Assembly: GCA_937926145.1 (NCBI GenBank)
Contig: CALANW010000011.1
Coordinates: 15,255-79,254, forward strand
Length of the DNA stretch: 64,000 nucleotides
Origin: an uncultured Ruminococcus sp.
GTDB lineage: Bacteria; Bacillota; Clostridia; Oscillospirales; Ruminococcaceae
Direction of reading: 5' to 3'
Under the pieces are notes generated by a model. The model did not search any database and was not told the DNA's origin. It worked only from the letters and a program-made list of their open reading frames with translations. Below, in pieces: positions 23,753 to 32,740 of the stretch. The position numbers were made by a program, and so were the translations under genes. Each line of letters starts with the position of its first letter. Within the stretch, counting starts at the first letter, position 1.

Positions 23753-24838
23753 ATGTCAAACAGATTGTTCCAGGGACTTATTCACCAGATGAGGGATACA
23801 ATGGACTGCACTATCGGTGTTGTTGATTCCACAGCGGCTATTGTTGCCTGCAGCGATCTTTCCAAGATCGGCACAACAAATGAGTTCGTTTCTCTCGATT
23901 TGAGTGATTCTCATGACATTTTTGTGAGAGATGGCTATACATACAAGCCTTTCGGTTCTCACATCAAGCCTGACTATGCCGTTTTTGTTGAGGGAACTGA
24001 CGATAATGCCGCTAAGTATGCAAGCATTATGGCTATCACCCTTTCTTCCATAAAGCAGTATTACGATGAAAAATATGACCGCAGCAACTTCATCAAGAAC
24101 GTTGTTCTCGATAATATCCTCCCCGGAGATATCGTTGTAAAGGCAAGAGAACTTCACTTCAACAGTGATGTCAGCCGTGTTGTTCTTCTCATAAGAATTA
24201 TTTCTTCCAACGATGTTTCCGCTTTCGATATTATCCAGAACCTCTTCCCCGACAAGACAAAGGATTTCGTCCTCAATATCACGGAATCGGATATCATTCT
24301 TGTAAAGGAAGTTAAGAGCAACGTTGAATCCAAGGATCTTGAAAAGCTTGCGCGTTCAATTTCCGATACGCTTTCGAGCGAATTCTACACAAGAGTAAAT
24401 GTCGGTATCGGCACGGTCGTTGTCGGCATCAAGGATCTTGCGCGTTCGTTCAAGGAAGCTCAGATCGCACTTGAAGTCGGCAAGGTTTTCGATACGGACA
24501 AGTCTATCGTTTCCTACGATAACCTCGGTATCGCAAGACTTATCTACCACCTCCCGACAACACTCTGCGAAACCTTCCTCCAGGAAGTTTTCAAGAAAGG
24601 CTCTATCGAGTCGCTCGACCATGAAACACTGTTCACTATCCAGCGTTTCTTCGAGAACAATCTGAACGTTTCCGAAACATCGAGAAAGCTGTTCGTTCAC
24701 AGAAATACACTTGTTTACAGACTTGAAAAGATCAAAAAGCTCACAGGACTTGACCTCAGAGAATTCGACCACGCTATCGTATTCAAGATCGCTCTTATGG
24801 TAAAGAAGTATCTTTCGGCAAACCCTGTTAAATTCTAA
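23753..24838 (+). CDS. PucR/CdaR-family transcriptional regulator
   Basis: 361 aa. Residues ~1-125 form a sensory region, a central GGDEF-like non-catalytic domain spans ~130-280, and the C-terminus (~300-355) is the PucR helix-turn-helix (NNLNVSETSRKLFVHRNTLV...RLEKI). Family members activate sugar diacid, purine or amino-acid catabolic genes in response to a ligand. The neighbouring HPr and ftsEX give no obvious target, so autoregulation or a distant regulon is more likely. Good AAAGGAAG site before the ATG. Confidence 0.85.
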   Translation: MSNRLFQGLIHQMRDTMDCTIGVVDSTAAIVACSDLSKIGTTNEFVSLDLSDSHDIFVRDGYTYKPFGSHIKPDYAVFVEGTDDNAAKYASIMAITLSSIKQYYDEKYDRSNFIKNVVLDNILPGDIVVKARELHFNSDVSRVVLLIRIISSNDVSAFDIIQNLFPDKTKDFVLNITESDIILVKEVKSNVESKDLEKLARSISDTLSSEFYTRVNVGIGTVVVGIKDLARSFKEAQIALEVGKVFDTDKSIVSYDNLGIARLIYHLPTTLCETFLQEVFKKGSIESLDHETLFTIQRFFENNLNVSETSRKLFVHRNTLVYRLEKIKKLTGLDLREFDHAIVFKIALMVKKYLSANPVKF

Positions 24839-24878
24839 AAAATCGGTCAATAGATCGGCATTAATTAAACAAAAAATG

Positions 24879-24905
24879 GGGGCAGTTTTATTCTGCCCCT
24901 TTCTG
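24879..24905 (+). terminator. Terminator between the PucR gene and ftsE
   Basis: GGGGCAG (24879-24885) pairs with CTGCCCC (24893-24899), followed by a T-rich stretch; an A6 run lies on the other side. It ends only ~35 bp before ftsE. Confidence 0.75.
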
Positions 24906-24938
24906 TTCTTATGAAAAAATTGATTGGCGGTGCAAAAT

Positions 24939-25628
24939 TTGGTTGAACTTCGTAATGTATCTGTTACATATTCAAACGGCGTTGACGCTCTGAATGATGT
25001 CAGCATTAAAATAAAGGACGGCGAATTCGTGTTCGTTGTCGGCAAATCGGGCGCAGGAAAAAGTACGTTTATAAGACTGCTCCTCAAAGAGATCGAACCC
25101 ACCAAGGGCAGAATTCAGGTAAACGGCTTTAACCTCACAAAAATGAAGAAGAGAAACGCATACAGACTCAGAAGAACTATCGGCTGCGTTTTTCAGGACT
25201 TCAAGCTTATCGAGAGTATGAACGTTTATGACAACGTTGCATTCGTGCTTCGCTGCATCGACGCTTCAAATAAATATATACGAAACAGAGTTCCCTACGT
25301 TATCGACCTTGTCGGTTTAAAGGACAAGGCTTACTGCAAGCCGAGCGAGCTTTCGGGCGGCGAAAAGCAGAGAGCGGCTATCGCGAGGGCGCTTGTGAAC
25401 GACCCTCAGCTCATCATTGCGGACGAGCCTACGGGAAACCTTGACCCTGCGCTCAAGCACGATATCGTTGAGCTTTTGCAGGCTATCAACGACTGCGGAA
25501 CGACCGTTATAATGGTAACTCACGAGCATGAGATAGTGCAGGAATTCGGCGGAAGAATTATTTCCATGCAGGACGGACGTGTCGTATTCGATGATGTTAT
25601 AAAGTCGAACTACGACCTTGAACACTGA
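24939..25628 (+). CDS. ftsE: Cell division ATP-binding protein FtsE
   Basis: 229 aa from the chosen start. ABC ATPase with Walker A GKSGAGKST, Q-loop CVFQDFKL, signature LSGGEKQRAAIARAL and Walker B LIIADEPTGNLDP. With FtsX it transmits ATP hydrolysis across the membrane to switch on a peptidoglycan hydrolase. The frame opens at TTG 24924, but GGCGGTG lies 8 bases before TTG 24939, giving the family-length start MVELRNVSVTY; GTG at 24930 is a less likely alternative. Confidence 0.92.
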   Translation: MVELRNVSVTYSNGVDALNDVSIKIKDGEFVFVVGKSGAGKSTFIRLLLKEIEPTKGRIQVNGFNLTKMKKRNAYRLRRTIGCVFQDFKLIESMNVYDNVAFVLRCIDASNKYIRNRVPYVIDLVGLKDKAYCKPSELSGGEKQRAAIARALVNDPQLIIADEPTGNLDPALKHDIVELLQAINDCGTTVIMVTHEHEIVQEFGGRIISMQDGRVVFDDVIKSNYDLEH

Positions 25629-25649
25629 TACTCCAAAGGAGAAAGACAA

Positions 25650-26552
25650 ATGAAGCTTAGTGGTGTAAATTACCTGTTCGGGCAGGGAATAAAAAATATC
25701 TGGACGAACCGCATAATGTCGGTGGCGAGCTTTTGCATACTTATGGTCTCGCTGCTGCTGGTTGGCTTTTCCGTCCTTTTTATCGTCAATGTAAACTCTA
25801 TCATCGGCGGAATCGAGAACAAGAACGAGGTAATTATCTACCTCGATGATATAAGCGAAGACGAAATTACGGCTATGGGAAACAAGCTCCGTTCGCTCGA
25901 TAATATCAGCGATGTTGTTTTCTTTTCTAAGGACGAAGCTTTCGAGCAGATGAAGTCGGAAATGGCTGATTCGGAAGAGCTTTTCCAGTATGTCGGCGAG
26001 GAAAGCCCTCTTCCCGATTCATATCGCGTAAAGGTTGCCGATATTGAGAAAATGAGCAGTACACTTATGGAAATAAACCGTCTGGACGGCATTATCTCCG
26101 TCAAAGCGCCGAACGATTTCGTCAATGTTCTTACCGAATTGAAGCGCTTTATCTCGATAATCTCCATAACAGTGCTTGCGGCGCTCGTTATCGTGAGCCT
26201 TGTAATGATATCCAACGCTTCAAGAGCGAGCGTTGAGATGAGAAAGCGCGAGATCGAGATAATGAAGTATGTCGGCGCGACGAATTCTTTCGTAAAAACG
26301 CCGTTCTTCGTTGAGGGAATGGTCATCGGCATCGTTGCGGGTGCAGTTGCTTCCGTTATAACGCTCGCAGGCTATTCGAAGGTAATGGAAATGATAATGA
26401 GCCAGCAGACGCTCTGGTCGGTAGTAGGCGCAGGAAGCTTCACCCCGACGAGCGGCGTTGCGGTAAAGATAGTTATCGGCTACATTGCGGCTGGTGCGCT
26501 CATAAGCGCGGTTGGGACAGTAATGAGCACTAAAAAATATGTTAAGGTATAA
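25650..26552 (+). CDS. ftsX: Cell division permease FtsX
   Basis: 300 aa. One N-terminal helix (~25-48), an extracellular domain (~50-165) that in relatives contacts the hydrolase, then three helices (~170-192, ~220-245, ~268-290); cytoplasmic MRKREIEIMKYVGAT is the typical coupling loop. AAAGGAG precedes the ATG. The next gene is an M23 hydrolase with a coiled coil, the expected partner. Confidence 0.93.
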   Translation: MKLSGVNYLFGQGIKNIWTNRIMSVASFCILMVSLLLVGFSVLFIVNVNSIIGGIENKNEVIIYLDDISEDEITAMGNKLRSLDNISDVVFFSKDEAFEQMKSEMADSEELFQYVGEESPLPDSYRVKVADIEKMSSTLMEINRLDGIISVKAPNDFVNVLTELKRFISIISITVLAALVIVSLVMISNASRASVEMRKREIEIMKYVGATNSFVKTPFFVEGMVIGIVAGAVASVITLAGYSKVMEMIMSQQTLWSVVGAGSFTPTSGVAVKIVIGYIAAGALISAVGTVMSTKKYVKV

Positions 26553-26553
26553 A

Positions 26554-26710
26554 TACTAATTCTTGATCAACCTATAGACAAACTCTCGGCTATAATAAGT
26601 TCACTCTGCGTCAAGCTCCCTTGTCAGGCGGAAGCCTGTCTGCGGTCGCTTTTCTTGATTGAACTTATTCTATCTGTCGATTTTGTCTATAGAACGATCA
26701 AAAATTAGTA
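26554..26710. mobile_element. Family B MITE-like element between ftsX and the M23 gene (B2)
   Basis: 157 bp starting 1 bp after the ftsX stop codon. Ends TACTAATTCTTGATC...CTATAGACAAA and its inverted partner TTTGTCTATAG...GATCAAAAATTAGTA. An inner inverted repeat (AATAAGTTCA / TGAACTTATT) makes the whole element fold on itself. The right end creates TATAAT at 26708-26713. No coding capacity. Confidence 0.75.
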
Positions 26711-26749
26711 TAATAATATGAACATTTTTCGGGAAAGGAGAGCTTCCCT

Positions 26750-28045
26750 ATGTACAAAAAGGAATTGGCAAAAAAAGTTGTTTCGTTCGCGGCGGCTTTG
26801 TGTATGACTGTCGGAATTATGTCCGATACGGCGATAGACCTTTTCGCCGATACGCAGTCCGAGCTTGAAGCGCGTCAGGCTGAGCTTGCTCAGGAGCGCA
26901 AGGACGTTGAAAAGGACCTTGCGAAATACAAGGACGATGCACAGCAGACAGAGGAATACCTCGCCGAATACGATAAAAAAATGAAGCTCCAGGAGGAGCA
27001 GATAGCAAACATCGATGAGCAGATAGCGAATTATCAGGACAAGCTTGACGAGCTTTCCGTCAGCATTGAGGAACGTCAGGCGGAGGTCGATGACGGCGTC
27101 GAAAAATTCCGCAAAAGACTTCGCAGTATGTATATCTCGGGCACGGACAGCTATGCTTCGCTCCTTGTCGGTGCGACCGATTTTTACGGTATTCTTACAA
27201 GGCTTGAATTCGCAGAAAGAATTGCAAAGCACGACAATGATATGATCGAGGACTTAAAGTCGAAGATAACCGTTCTCGAAAACGACAAAGCCGACTACGA
27301 GGACAAGATAGCAAAACAGCAGGAACTCAAAACTCAGGAGGAGGAATACTACGCAGAGCTTTCCGAAACCTACAACAACCACGCCGAAACAAAGGCTATG
27401 CAGGACGCAATGGTTCAGGATTACATGGATCGTTTCGATGATATCGTTGCCGACCAGCAGAAGGTAGAGCAGGAGCTTCAGGAAGAGATACGCAGAAAGC
27501 AGGAAGAAGCCGAGCGCAGACGTAAGGAAGAAGAGGAACGCCGCCGCAAGGAAGAGGAAGAACGCAAAAAGCAGGCGGAAGCCAACGGCGAGGAATACAC
27601 CGAGCAGGACGTAAGCTCGTTCACTTCCTATACTGACACAGGCTTTATTTGGCCTGTTCCGTCTGTAAGAAATATGACCGATGTTTACGGCGACAGATAC
27701 ATTCAGGAAGAGGGCAGGACTGCTTTCCACGGCGGCATCGACATCAGCAAGCCCGGCTGTTACGGCGAACCTATCGTGGCTTCGGCGGCAGGTGAAGTCA
27801 TCACAGCGGGCGACACGGGCAACGGCTTCGGCTATCACGTTGTCATTGACCACGGCAACTCCATTGCAACGCTTTACGGACACTGCTCGAGCCTTGCCGT
27901 AAAGGTCGGCGATATCGTAGAGCAGGGTCAGGTCATTGCATACATAGGCTCGACGGGATATGCTTACGGCAACCACTGCCATTTTGAAGTCCGTGTGAAC
28001 GGTCAGCGAACAGACCCTCTCAACTATGTAAATATCAACAACTAA
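26750..28045 (+). CDS. M23 peptidoglycan endopeptidase with coiled-coil domain (FtsEX partner)
   Basis: 431 aa. Signal sequence (~1-31), long coiled coil (~35-125 and ~150-285, ending in a run of Glu/Arg/Lys), then an M23 (LytM) domain (~325-431) with HGGIDI, the zinc/catalytic HCHFEV, and GHCSS. Zinc endopeptidase cutting peptide crosslinks at the septum. Layout matches EnvC and PcsB-like FtsEX effectors, and it follows ftsX. The metal-site residues look complete, so it is probably a real enzyme rather than only an activator; in many relatives it is autoinhibited until FtsX binds. Confidence 0.88.
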   Translation: MYKKELAKKVVSFAAALCMTVGIMSDTAIDLFADTQSELEARQAELAQERKDVEKDLAKYKDDAQQTEEYLAEYDKKMKLQEEQIANIDEQIANYQDKLDELSVSIEERQAEVDDGVEKFRKRLRSMYISGTDSYASLLVGATDFYGILTRLEFAERIAKHDNDMIEDLKSKITVLENDKADYEDKIAKQQELKTQEEEYYAELSETYNNHAETKAMQDAMVQDYMDRFDDIVADQQKVEQELQEEIRRKQEEAERRRKEEEERRRKEEEERKKQAEANGEEYTEQDVSSFTSYTDTGFIWPVPSVRNMTDVYGDRYIQEEGRTAFHGGIDISKPGCYGEPIVASAAGEVITAGDTGNGFGYHVVIDHGNSIATLYGHCSSLAVKVGDIVEQGQVIAYIGSTGYAYGNHCHFEVRVNGQRTDPLNYVNINN

Positions 28046-28056
28046 GGTGCAGAAAA

Positions 28057-29274
28057 ATGAACAAAAAAATATCTCTCGGTGCGGCGATAGGCATAATGGC
28101 TCTCATTGCCGCAGCAACGTTCATAATAACATACAACTACTCGATGAAAGTTTTTAACGCAACGGTTAAAAACGTTTCGGAAAAGGAAGAAAGCTACACA
28201 AAGCTTTCCGAAATGGATAAATACGTCAGAGGAAATTACCTCGGCGAAATTGATGAACAGCTACTCACAGACAGCATTATGAACGGCTATGTTCAGGGCA
28301 TCGGCGACCAATACTCGGTTTACTGCACAGCTGAACAGTATGCCGATATCCTCCAGAGCGATGCAGGTGTTACGGTCGGACTTGGCTTCACTTGGGAGCG
28401 CGAGGAAAGCGGATATATAAAGGTTTCCTCCGTCAAGGACAGCTCTCCTGCTTCAAGCGCAGGCGTTAAGGCAGGGGACATCATCACTGCCGTTAACAAC
28501 ACGGACGTTATCGCTTATGAGAACGGCTACGAAGAAGCTTCGGGACTGCTTTCCTGCGCAGAGGGAACAAAGGTCAAGCTTCATATAAAAAGAGTTGCCG
28601 ACGACGGACTGTCCGACTTCTTCTCGGTCGATCTTATATCGGCGAAAACGGAGATAGTTTCCGTCACAAGTTCGCTTATCGAAAATGTCGGATATATAAA
28701 AATTACGACCTTTAACGAGAAAACCGCTTCACAGCTCCGCAATGCGCTTACGAATGTTATCGAAAGCGGCGCGGAATCACTTGTTTTCGACCTGCGCAAC
28801 AACAGCGGCGACCTTATGACCGCGCTTGGCGACAGCCTTGACTGCATCATAGGCGACTGCGATGTTGTAAAGGCGAAGTTCTCCGACCACGAGGAATATG
28901 TTGTTCACACGACCGAAGCGGAGAAAATTTCAATGCCTATGGCTGTTATCGTGAACTCGGGAACGGCCTCCTGCGGCGAGCTTTTTGCGCTCGCACTCCG
29001 TGATGAATCGAACGCACAGCTTGTCGGAACTTCCACAGCAGGCAAGGGCGTTATGCAGTACACACACAAGCTTTCGGGCGGCTCGGCTGTAAAGCTCACG
29101 GTCGCAACGGTCGAAACGAAGAACAGCGGCAATTTCAACGGAACGGGCGTAAAACCGAACTTTGAAGTCGCACTTCCGTCCGATGTTGACCTTGAAACGC
29201 TCACGGAAGAAAACAGGCTTACCCTCGATACACAGCTCATAAAGGCTGTCGAGGTCGTTCAGACTATCCTTTAA
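28057..29274 (+). CDS. S41-family C-terminal processing protease
   Basis: 405 aa. N-terminal membrane anchor (~8-28), PDZ domain (~95-190, GLGFTW...PASSAGVKAGDIITAVN), then the tail-specific protease core with catalytic Ser in GTASCGE and Lys 25 residues later in AGKGVMQ, the same spacing as plant D1 protease. Outside-facing serine protease. It follows the hydrolase by 11 bp, an arrangement seen in other Firmicutes, where CtpA-type enzymes trim envelope proteins. Confidence 0.92.
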   Translation: MNKKISLGAAIGIMALIAAATFIITYNYSMKVFNATVKNVSEKEESYTKLSEMDKYVRGNYLGEIDEQLLTDSIMNGYVQGIGDQYSVYCTAEQYADILQSDAGVTVGLGFTWEREESGYIKVSSVKDSSPASSAGVKAGDIITAVNNTDVIAYENGYEEASGLLSCAEGTKVKLHIKRVADDGLSDFFSVDLISAKTEIVSVTSSLIENVGYIKITTFNEKTASQLRNALTNVIESGAESLVFDLRNNSGDLMTALGDSLDCIIGDCDVVKAKFSDHEEYVVHTTEAEKISMPMAVIVNSGTASCGELFALALRDESNAQLVGTSTAGKGVMQYTHKLSGGSAVKLTVATVETKNSGNFNGTGVKPNFEVALPSDVDLETLTEENRLTLDTQLIKAVEVVQTIL

Positions 29275-29289
29275 AAAGGCAGGGACGAA

Positions 29290-29940
29290 ATGGGACTTTT
29301 CAAAAAAAGCTCTCCCTTTAAAAATTCCGCCGCGGTTCTGGCGGATAACGGCTTCACCGATGCTTATATCGAAGCGCTTAAAAAGGACATTGAGCCGCTC
29401 AAAAAGCCGAAGGATATCGCAAAGGGTCAAAGCTACCTCATAAACGCGCTCATCATCGCAGGAAGGCTCGAAGAGGGCTGTTCGCTCTACAAAAAATACA
29501 GCGAAGAGAACCTTTTCGACAAACTGGACAAGGTGCTTTATCCGAACTTGCTCCACAACGTTATTTTCGCGTATTTTATACGAAACAAATACAAAGAAGC
29601 CGAAACTATCTACAAGGAAAAGAACGAGTTCGTTCTCAAAGATACCTCCGATACGATGAAAAGAAGCCTTGCGCTCCACGAGTGTATGAATGAACGGTAT
29701 GAGAACGCCGTTACAGTGCTTGCGAAGCTTCTCGACAGCGATTGCAGGTTCGTTGACCTTTGCATAGTTAAAACGGTGCTGAAACTCGATATGTTCAGCC
29801 GCGCGAATGAGCTTTCGGCGAATTTCGGCGAATACAAGGGCAGAAATGAGCTTGAAGCCGAAGCGCAGAAGCTTAAAAAGAAAATTTTTGACGGTCTTTC
29901 GCCGAAAGAAAAGGTCAAAGCCGTAAAAAAGGGTAAATAA
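29290..29940 (+). CDS. Soluble TPR-like helical protein, unknown
   Basis: 216 aa, no membrane helix. All-helical with TPR-like spacing (GRLEEGCSLYKKYSEE, NKYKEAETIYKEK, ERYENAVTVLAKL). The basic tail is Lys rich. Frame is tightly packed: 15 bp after the protease and 5 bp before the decarboxylase, so coding is secure. No named family recognised; probably a protein-interaction adaptor. Confidence 0.75.
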   Translation: MGLFKKSSPFKNSAAVLADNGFTDAYIEALKKDIEPLKKPKDIAKGQSYLINALIIAGRLEEGCSLYKKYSEENLFDKLDKVLYPNLLHNVIFAYFIRNKYKEAETIYKEKNEFVLKDTSDTMKRSLALHECMNERYENAVTVLAKLLDSDCRFVDLCIVKTVLKLDMFSRANELSANFGEYKGRNELEAEAQKLKKKIFDGLSPKEKVKAVKKGK

Positions 29941-29945
29941 GGGAA

Positions 29946-31289
29946 ATGACTACACCGATATATGATTTTGTCAAGGCTTATGCCGAAAGCAATACATTAA
30001 GAGGACATATGCCGGGGCATAAGGGAAACAATTGCTATAAAAGCAAAGCCGCAGGGAGCGAAATTTCTGCGGTTTTTCCGTATGATATAACCGAAATAAA
30101 GGGCGCGGATGCGCTTTTTGAAGCTGATGGAATAATTGCAGAGAGCGAAAGAAATGCGGCAAAGCTTTTCGGAACTTATGCAACGTTCTATTCGGCAGGC
30201 GGTTCAACGCTCTGCATACAATCGATGCTCGCGGTATGCGCAAAGCAGGGGGATAAAATAATCGCCGCGCGAAATTCGCACAAGGCTCTGCACAGTGCTT
30301 GCATTTTGCTCGGATTTTCGCCCGTGTGGATATATCCCGAATTCGAGGACGGCTCGGCTGTGAGCGGAAAAATAACTGCGGAGAGCGTGAAAAGGCTGCT
30401 CGGGGAAAATCCCGATGCGGTCTGCGTTTATATCACCTCGCCCGACTATCTCGGCGCAGTCTCGGACGTAAAGGCAATCGCGGAGGCGGCACATTCGTTT
30501 GGAAAGCCGCTCATCGTTGACAATGCTCACGGTGCGCATTTTGCTTTCCTCGAAGAAAACATTCACCCTATCGCGCTCGGCGCAGATCTTTGCTGTGATT
30601 CGGCGCATAAAACTCTCCCCGTGCTGACGGGAGGGGCGTATGTTCACGTTTCTTCGGAAAAATATGCGGCGAAAATGAAAGAAGCAATGGCGCTGTTCGG
30701 AAGTTCAAGTCCGTCATATCTCATTTTGCAGTCGCTCGACCTTTGCAATAAATATCTTGCGGAAGATTTCCGAAATGAGCTTTCGCAGACGGTGAAAAGG
30801 ATAGAAAAGCTCAAAAAGGACGTAAGCGGCTATGTGACTGTGACCGAGAGTGAACCGCTCAAGCTGACGATTTACGCGCTCCCGAGCGGAATGACGGGAC
30901 GGGAGCTTGCAGACAGGCTGAGGGAGAGCGGTATCGAACCCGAATATGCCGATGAAACTCACGTTATGCTGATGTTCTCGCCGCAGAACACGGAAAGCGA
31001 CTTTGAGCGCGTGAAAAACGCCCTCTGCAATATGATAATGCCGTGGATAAGGCTTATGCCGCCGTCATTTTCGATATCTCCGCTCAAAAAAGCAATGGAG
31101 ATGCGCGAGGCGTTCTTTTCCGAAACGGAGACTGTAAAGACCGAGGACGCGCTCGGAAGAATATGCGCACGGACGGAAACTATCTGTCCGCCGTGTGTGC
31201 CTGCGGCGGCTTGCGGAGAAGTTTTTGACGAAAACACAATAAAAATTTTAAAAATGTATAGCATTTCGGAAGTAAATGTGGTAAAATAA
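29946..31289 (+). CDS. Orn/Lys/Arg-type PLP decarboxylase
   Basis: 447 aa fold-type I PLP enzyme. Motifs: LRGHMPGHKGN at the N-terminus, VDNAHGAHFAF with PLP-contacting Asp/His, and SAHKTLPVLTGGAY with the PLP Lys. Makes a polyamine from lysine, arginine or ornithine; the substrate cannot be set from sequence. It is about the size of the short Bacillus YaaO/SpeA type and lacks the N-terminal wing domain of enteric enzymes. A yaaO-like gene lying close to yaaQ(darA)-holB-yaaT matches the Bacillus gene order. Confidence 0.9.
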   Translation: MTTPIYDFVKAYAESNTLRGHMPGHKGNNCYKSKAAGSEISAVFPYDITEIKGADALFEADGIIAESERNAAKLFGTYATFYSAGGSTLCIQSMLAVCAKQGDKIIAARNSHKALHSACILLGFSPVWIYPEFEDGSAVSGKITAESVKRLLGENPDAVCVYITSPDYLGAVSDVKAIAEAAHSFGKPLIVDNAHGAHFAFLEENIHPIALGADLCCDSAHKTLPVLTGGAYVHVSSEKYAAKMKEAMALFGSSSPSYLILQSLDLCNKYLAEDFRNELSQTVKRIEKLKKDVSGYVTVTESEPLKLTIYALPSGMTGRELADRLRESGIEPEYADETHVMLMFSPQNTESDFERVKNALCNMIMPWIRLMPPSFSISPLKKAMEMREAFFSETETVKTEDALGRICARTETICPPCVPAAACGEVFDENTIKILKMYSISEVNVVK

Positions 31290-31392
31290 AAAAGGGAATA
31301 CCCTTGTGGACTTTCCCATTACATATTACCGTGACTTTTCGCACGGAACGATCGAGTCTTCCGACCGCATAAAACCGAAAGGACAGATAGAA

Positions 31393-31719
31393 ATGAAACT
31401 TATATATGCTATCGTAAACAACGATGACAGCCACGCTGTTTCATCTAATCTTACAAAAGCAGGCTTTTCCGCTACAAAGCTCGCTTCAACGGGCGGATTT
31501 CTTATGGCGGGAAACACAACGTTCCTCGTTTGCTCCGAGGACAGTCAGGTCGATGAGATAATCGACATCATAAAGCATTGTTCGAGAAGAAGAAAGCAGT
31601 ATGTTCCTGCTTCGACAATGGGCGGCGTTGATATGCAGTCAACATCTTTTCCGCTCGAAGTTCCCGTTGGCGGCGCAACTATTTTCGTCACCGATATCGA
31701 ACGCTTTGAAAAGGTATGA
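31393..31719 (+). CDS. darA: Cyclic di-AMP receptor (DarA/PstA, YaaQ)
   Basis: 108 aa from the chosen start. PII-like protein: KLIYAIVNNDDSHAV, GGFLMAGNTTFL, and C-terminal VPVGGATIFVTDIERF. Binds c-di-AMP as a trimer; the downstream target is not settled. The frame is open 87 bases further upstream, but AAAGGA is spaced for ATG 31393 and the family begins there. Overlaps holB by 4 bp. The cognate cyclase cdaA is 8 kb away. Confidence 0.93.
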   Translation: MKLIYAIVNNDDSHAVSSNLTKAGFSATKLASTGGFLMAGNTTFLVCSEDSQVDEIIDIIKHCSRRRKQYVPASTMGGVDMQSTSFPLEVPVGGATIFVTDIERFEKV

Positions 31720-32693
31720 GCATAAAGACTTTATACGGTAAAGCGAGCGTTACCGAACCGATAAAGGCAATGGTAACGCACGGCCGCACGGCTCACGGCT
31801 TTTTGCTCACGGGTGAAAAGGGTGTTGGGAAAAAGACCTGCGCGCTTTATATCGCGAAATCTATCCTCTGCGAAAACAAGCAGGATGGCATTCCCTGCGG
31901 AGTCTGCCGCCAATGCAAAAGGATAGACGAGGGAACTCACCCTGATGTGATAACCCCAGAGCGAAGCGGCAAGACGCTCGTATATAAAGCGGAGACCATA
32001 CGCGAAATGTACGACGATGCTTACACTATGCCGAACGACTGCGATGCTAAGATATACATTCTCCCCGACTGCGAAAGCCTGCAGGAGAGAACGCAGAATA
32101 TCCTTTTAAAGCTGATAGAAGAGCCGCCTGATTATGCGTATTTCATCTTCACGGCGCAGAGCAAAGGAACTTTTCTCCCGACGATACTTTCGCGAGTTAT
32201 AACGCTTGGCATACCCGAGTGTAGCGATGAGGAATGTGCGGCGGCACTTCGTGAAAAAGGAATTTACACCGAGGAGCAGATACAGAGCGCGGTCGAAGCT
32301 TTTCACGGAAACATCGGACGCTGCGAAAGCTGTATTGACGGCGAGGGACTTGAAGCCGCCGAGCTTTGCAGGAAGATTGTCGCTTGTATGGCTTCATCGG
32401 ACGAATACGGACTTTGCAGAGTTCTTGCGGGAATAGGAGAGAACCGTGACAATGTCAAGGATATTCTTGTGATGCTCGACAAAGTTATGCGCGATGTCTG
32501 CGAGGTGCGGCTTTACGGCGAAAATGCCGTTTTCATCGGCTGCTGCAGGGACGGCGCAAAAAAGCTTGCGGAAAGAATGTCTTTCAAAAAAGCGCTTCAT
32601 ATTCACGAGATTATCGGAAAGAATATAAATTACTGCAATGCAAATATAAATGTACCGCTGGCGATGTCTGCGCTTTGCGGTGAAATAATTTAA
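31716..32693 (+). CDS. holB: DNA polymerase III delta-prime subunit
   Basis: 325 aa clamp-loader subunit. AAA+ fold with GEKGVGKKT (P-loop) and a zinc module CGVCRQC; ILPDCESLQERTQNILLKLIEEPP and FTAQSKGTFLPTILSR are typical. Overlapping starts with darA and proximity to ricT match the Bacillus yaaQ-holB-yaaT block. Confidence 0.93.
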   Translation: MSIKTLYGKASVTEPIKAMVTHGRTAHGFLLTGEKGVGKKTCALYIAKSILCENKQDGIPCGVCRQCKRIDEGTHPDVITPERSGKTLVYKAETIREMYDDAYTMPNDCDAKIYILPDCESLQERTQNILLKLIEEPPDYAYFIFTAQSKGTFLPTILSRVITLGIPECSDEECAAALREKGIYTEEQIQSAVEAFHGNIGRCESCIDGEGLEAAELCRKIVACMASSDEYGLCRVLAGIGENRDNVKDILVMLDKVMRDVCEVRLYGENAVFIGCCRDGAKKLAERMSFKKALHIHEIIGKNINYCNANINVPLAMSALCGEII

Positions 32694-32740
32694 TGCCGCA
32701 TGAGGCGGCTTTTCCAAAAATAAAAACGAAAGGACGAAAA

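Noticed and set aside
31306..31392. Extended 29-residue N-terminus for DarA
   Set aside because: AAAGGA is positioned for the internal ATG at 31393, and the family starts with the KLIYAIV strand.
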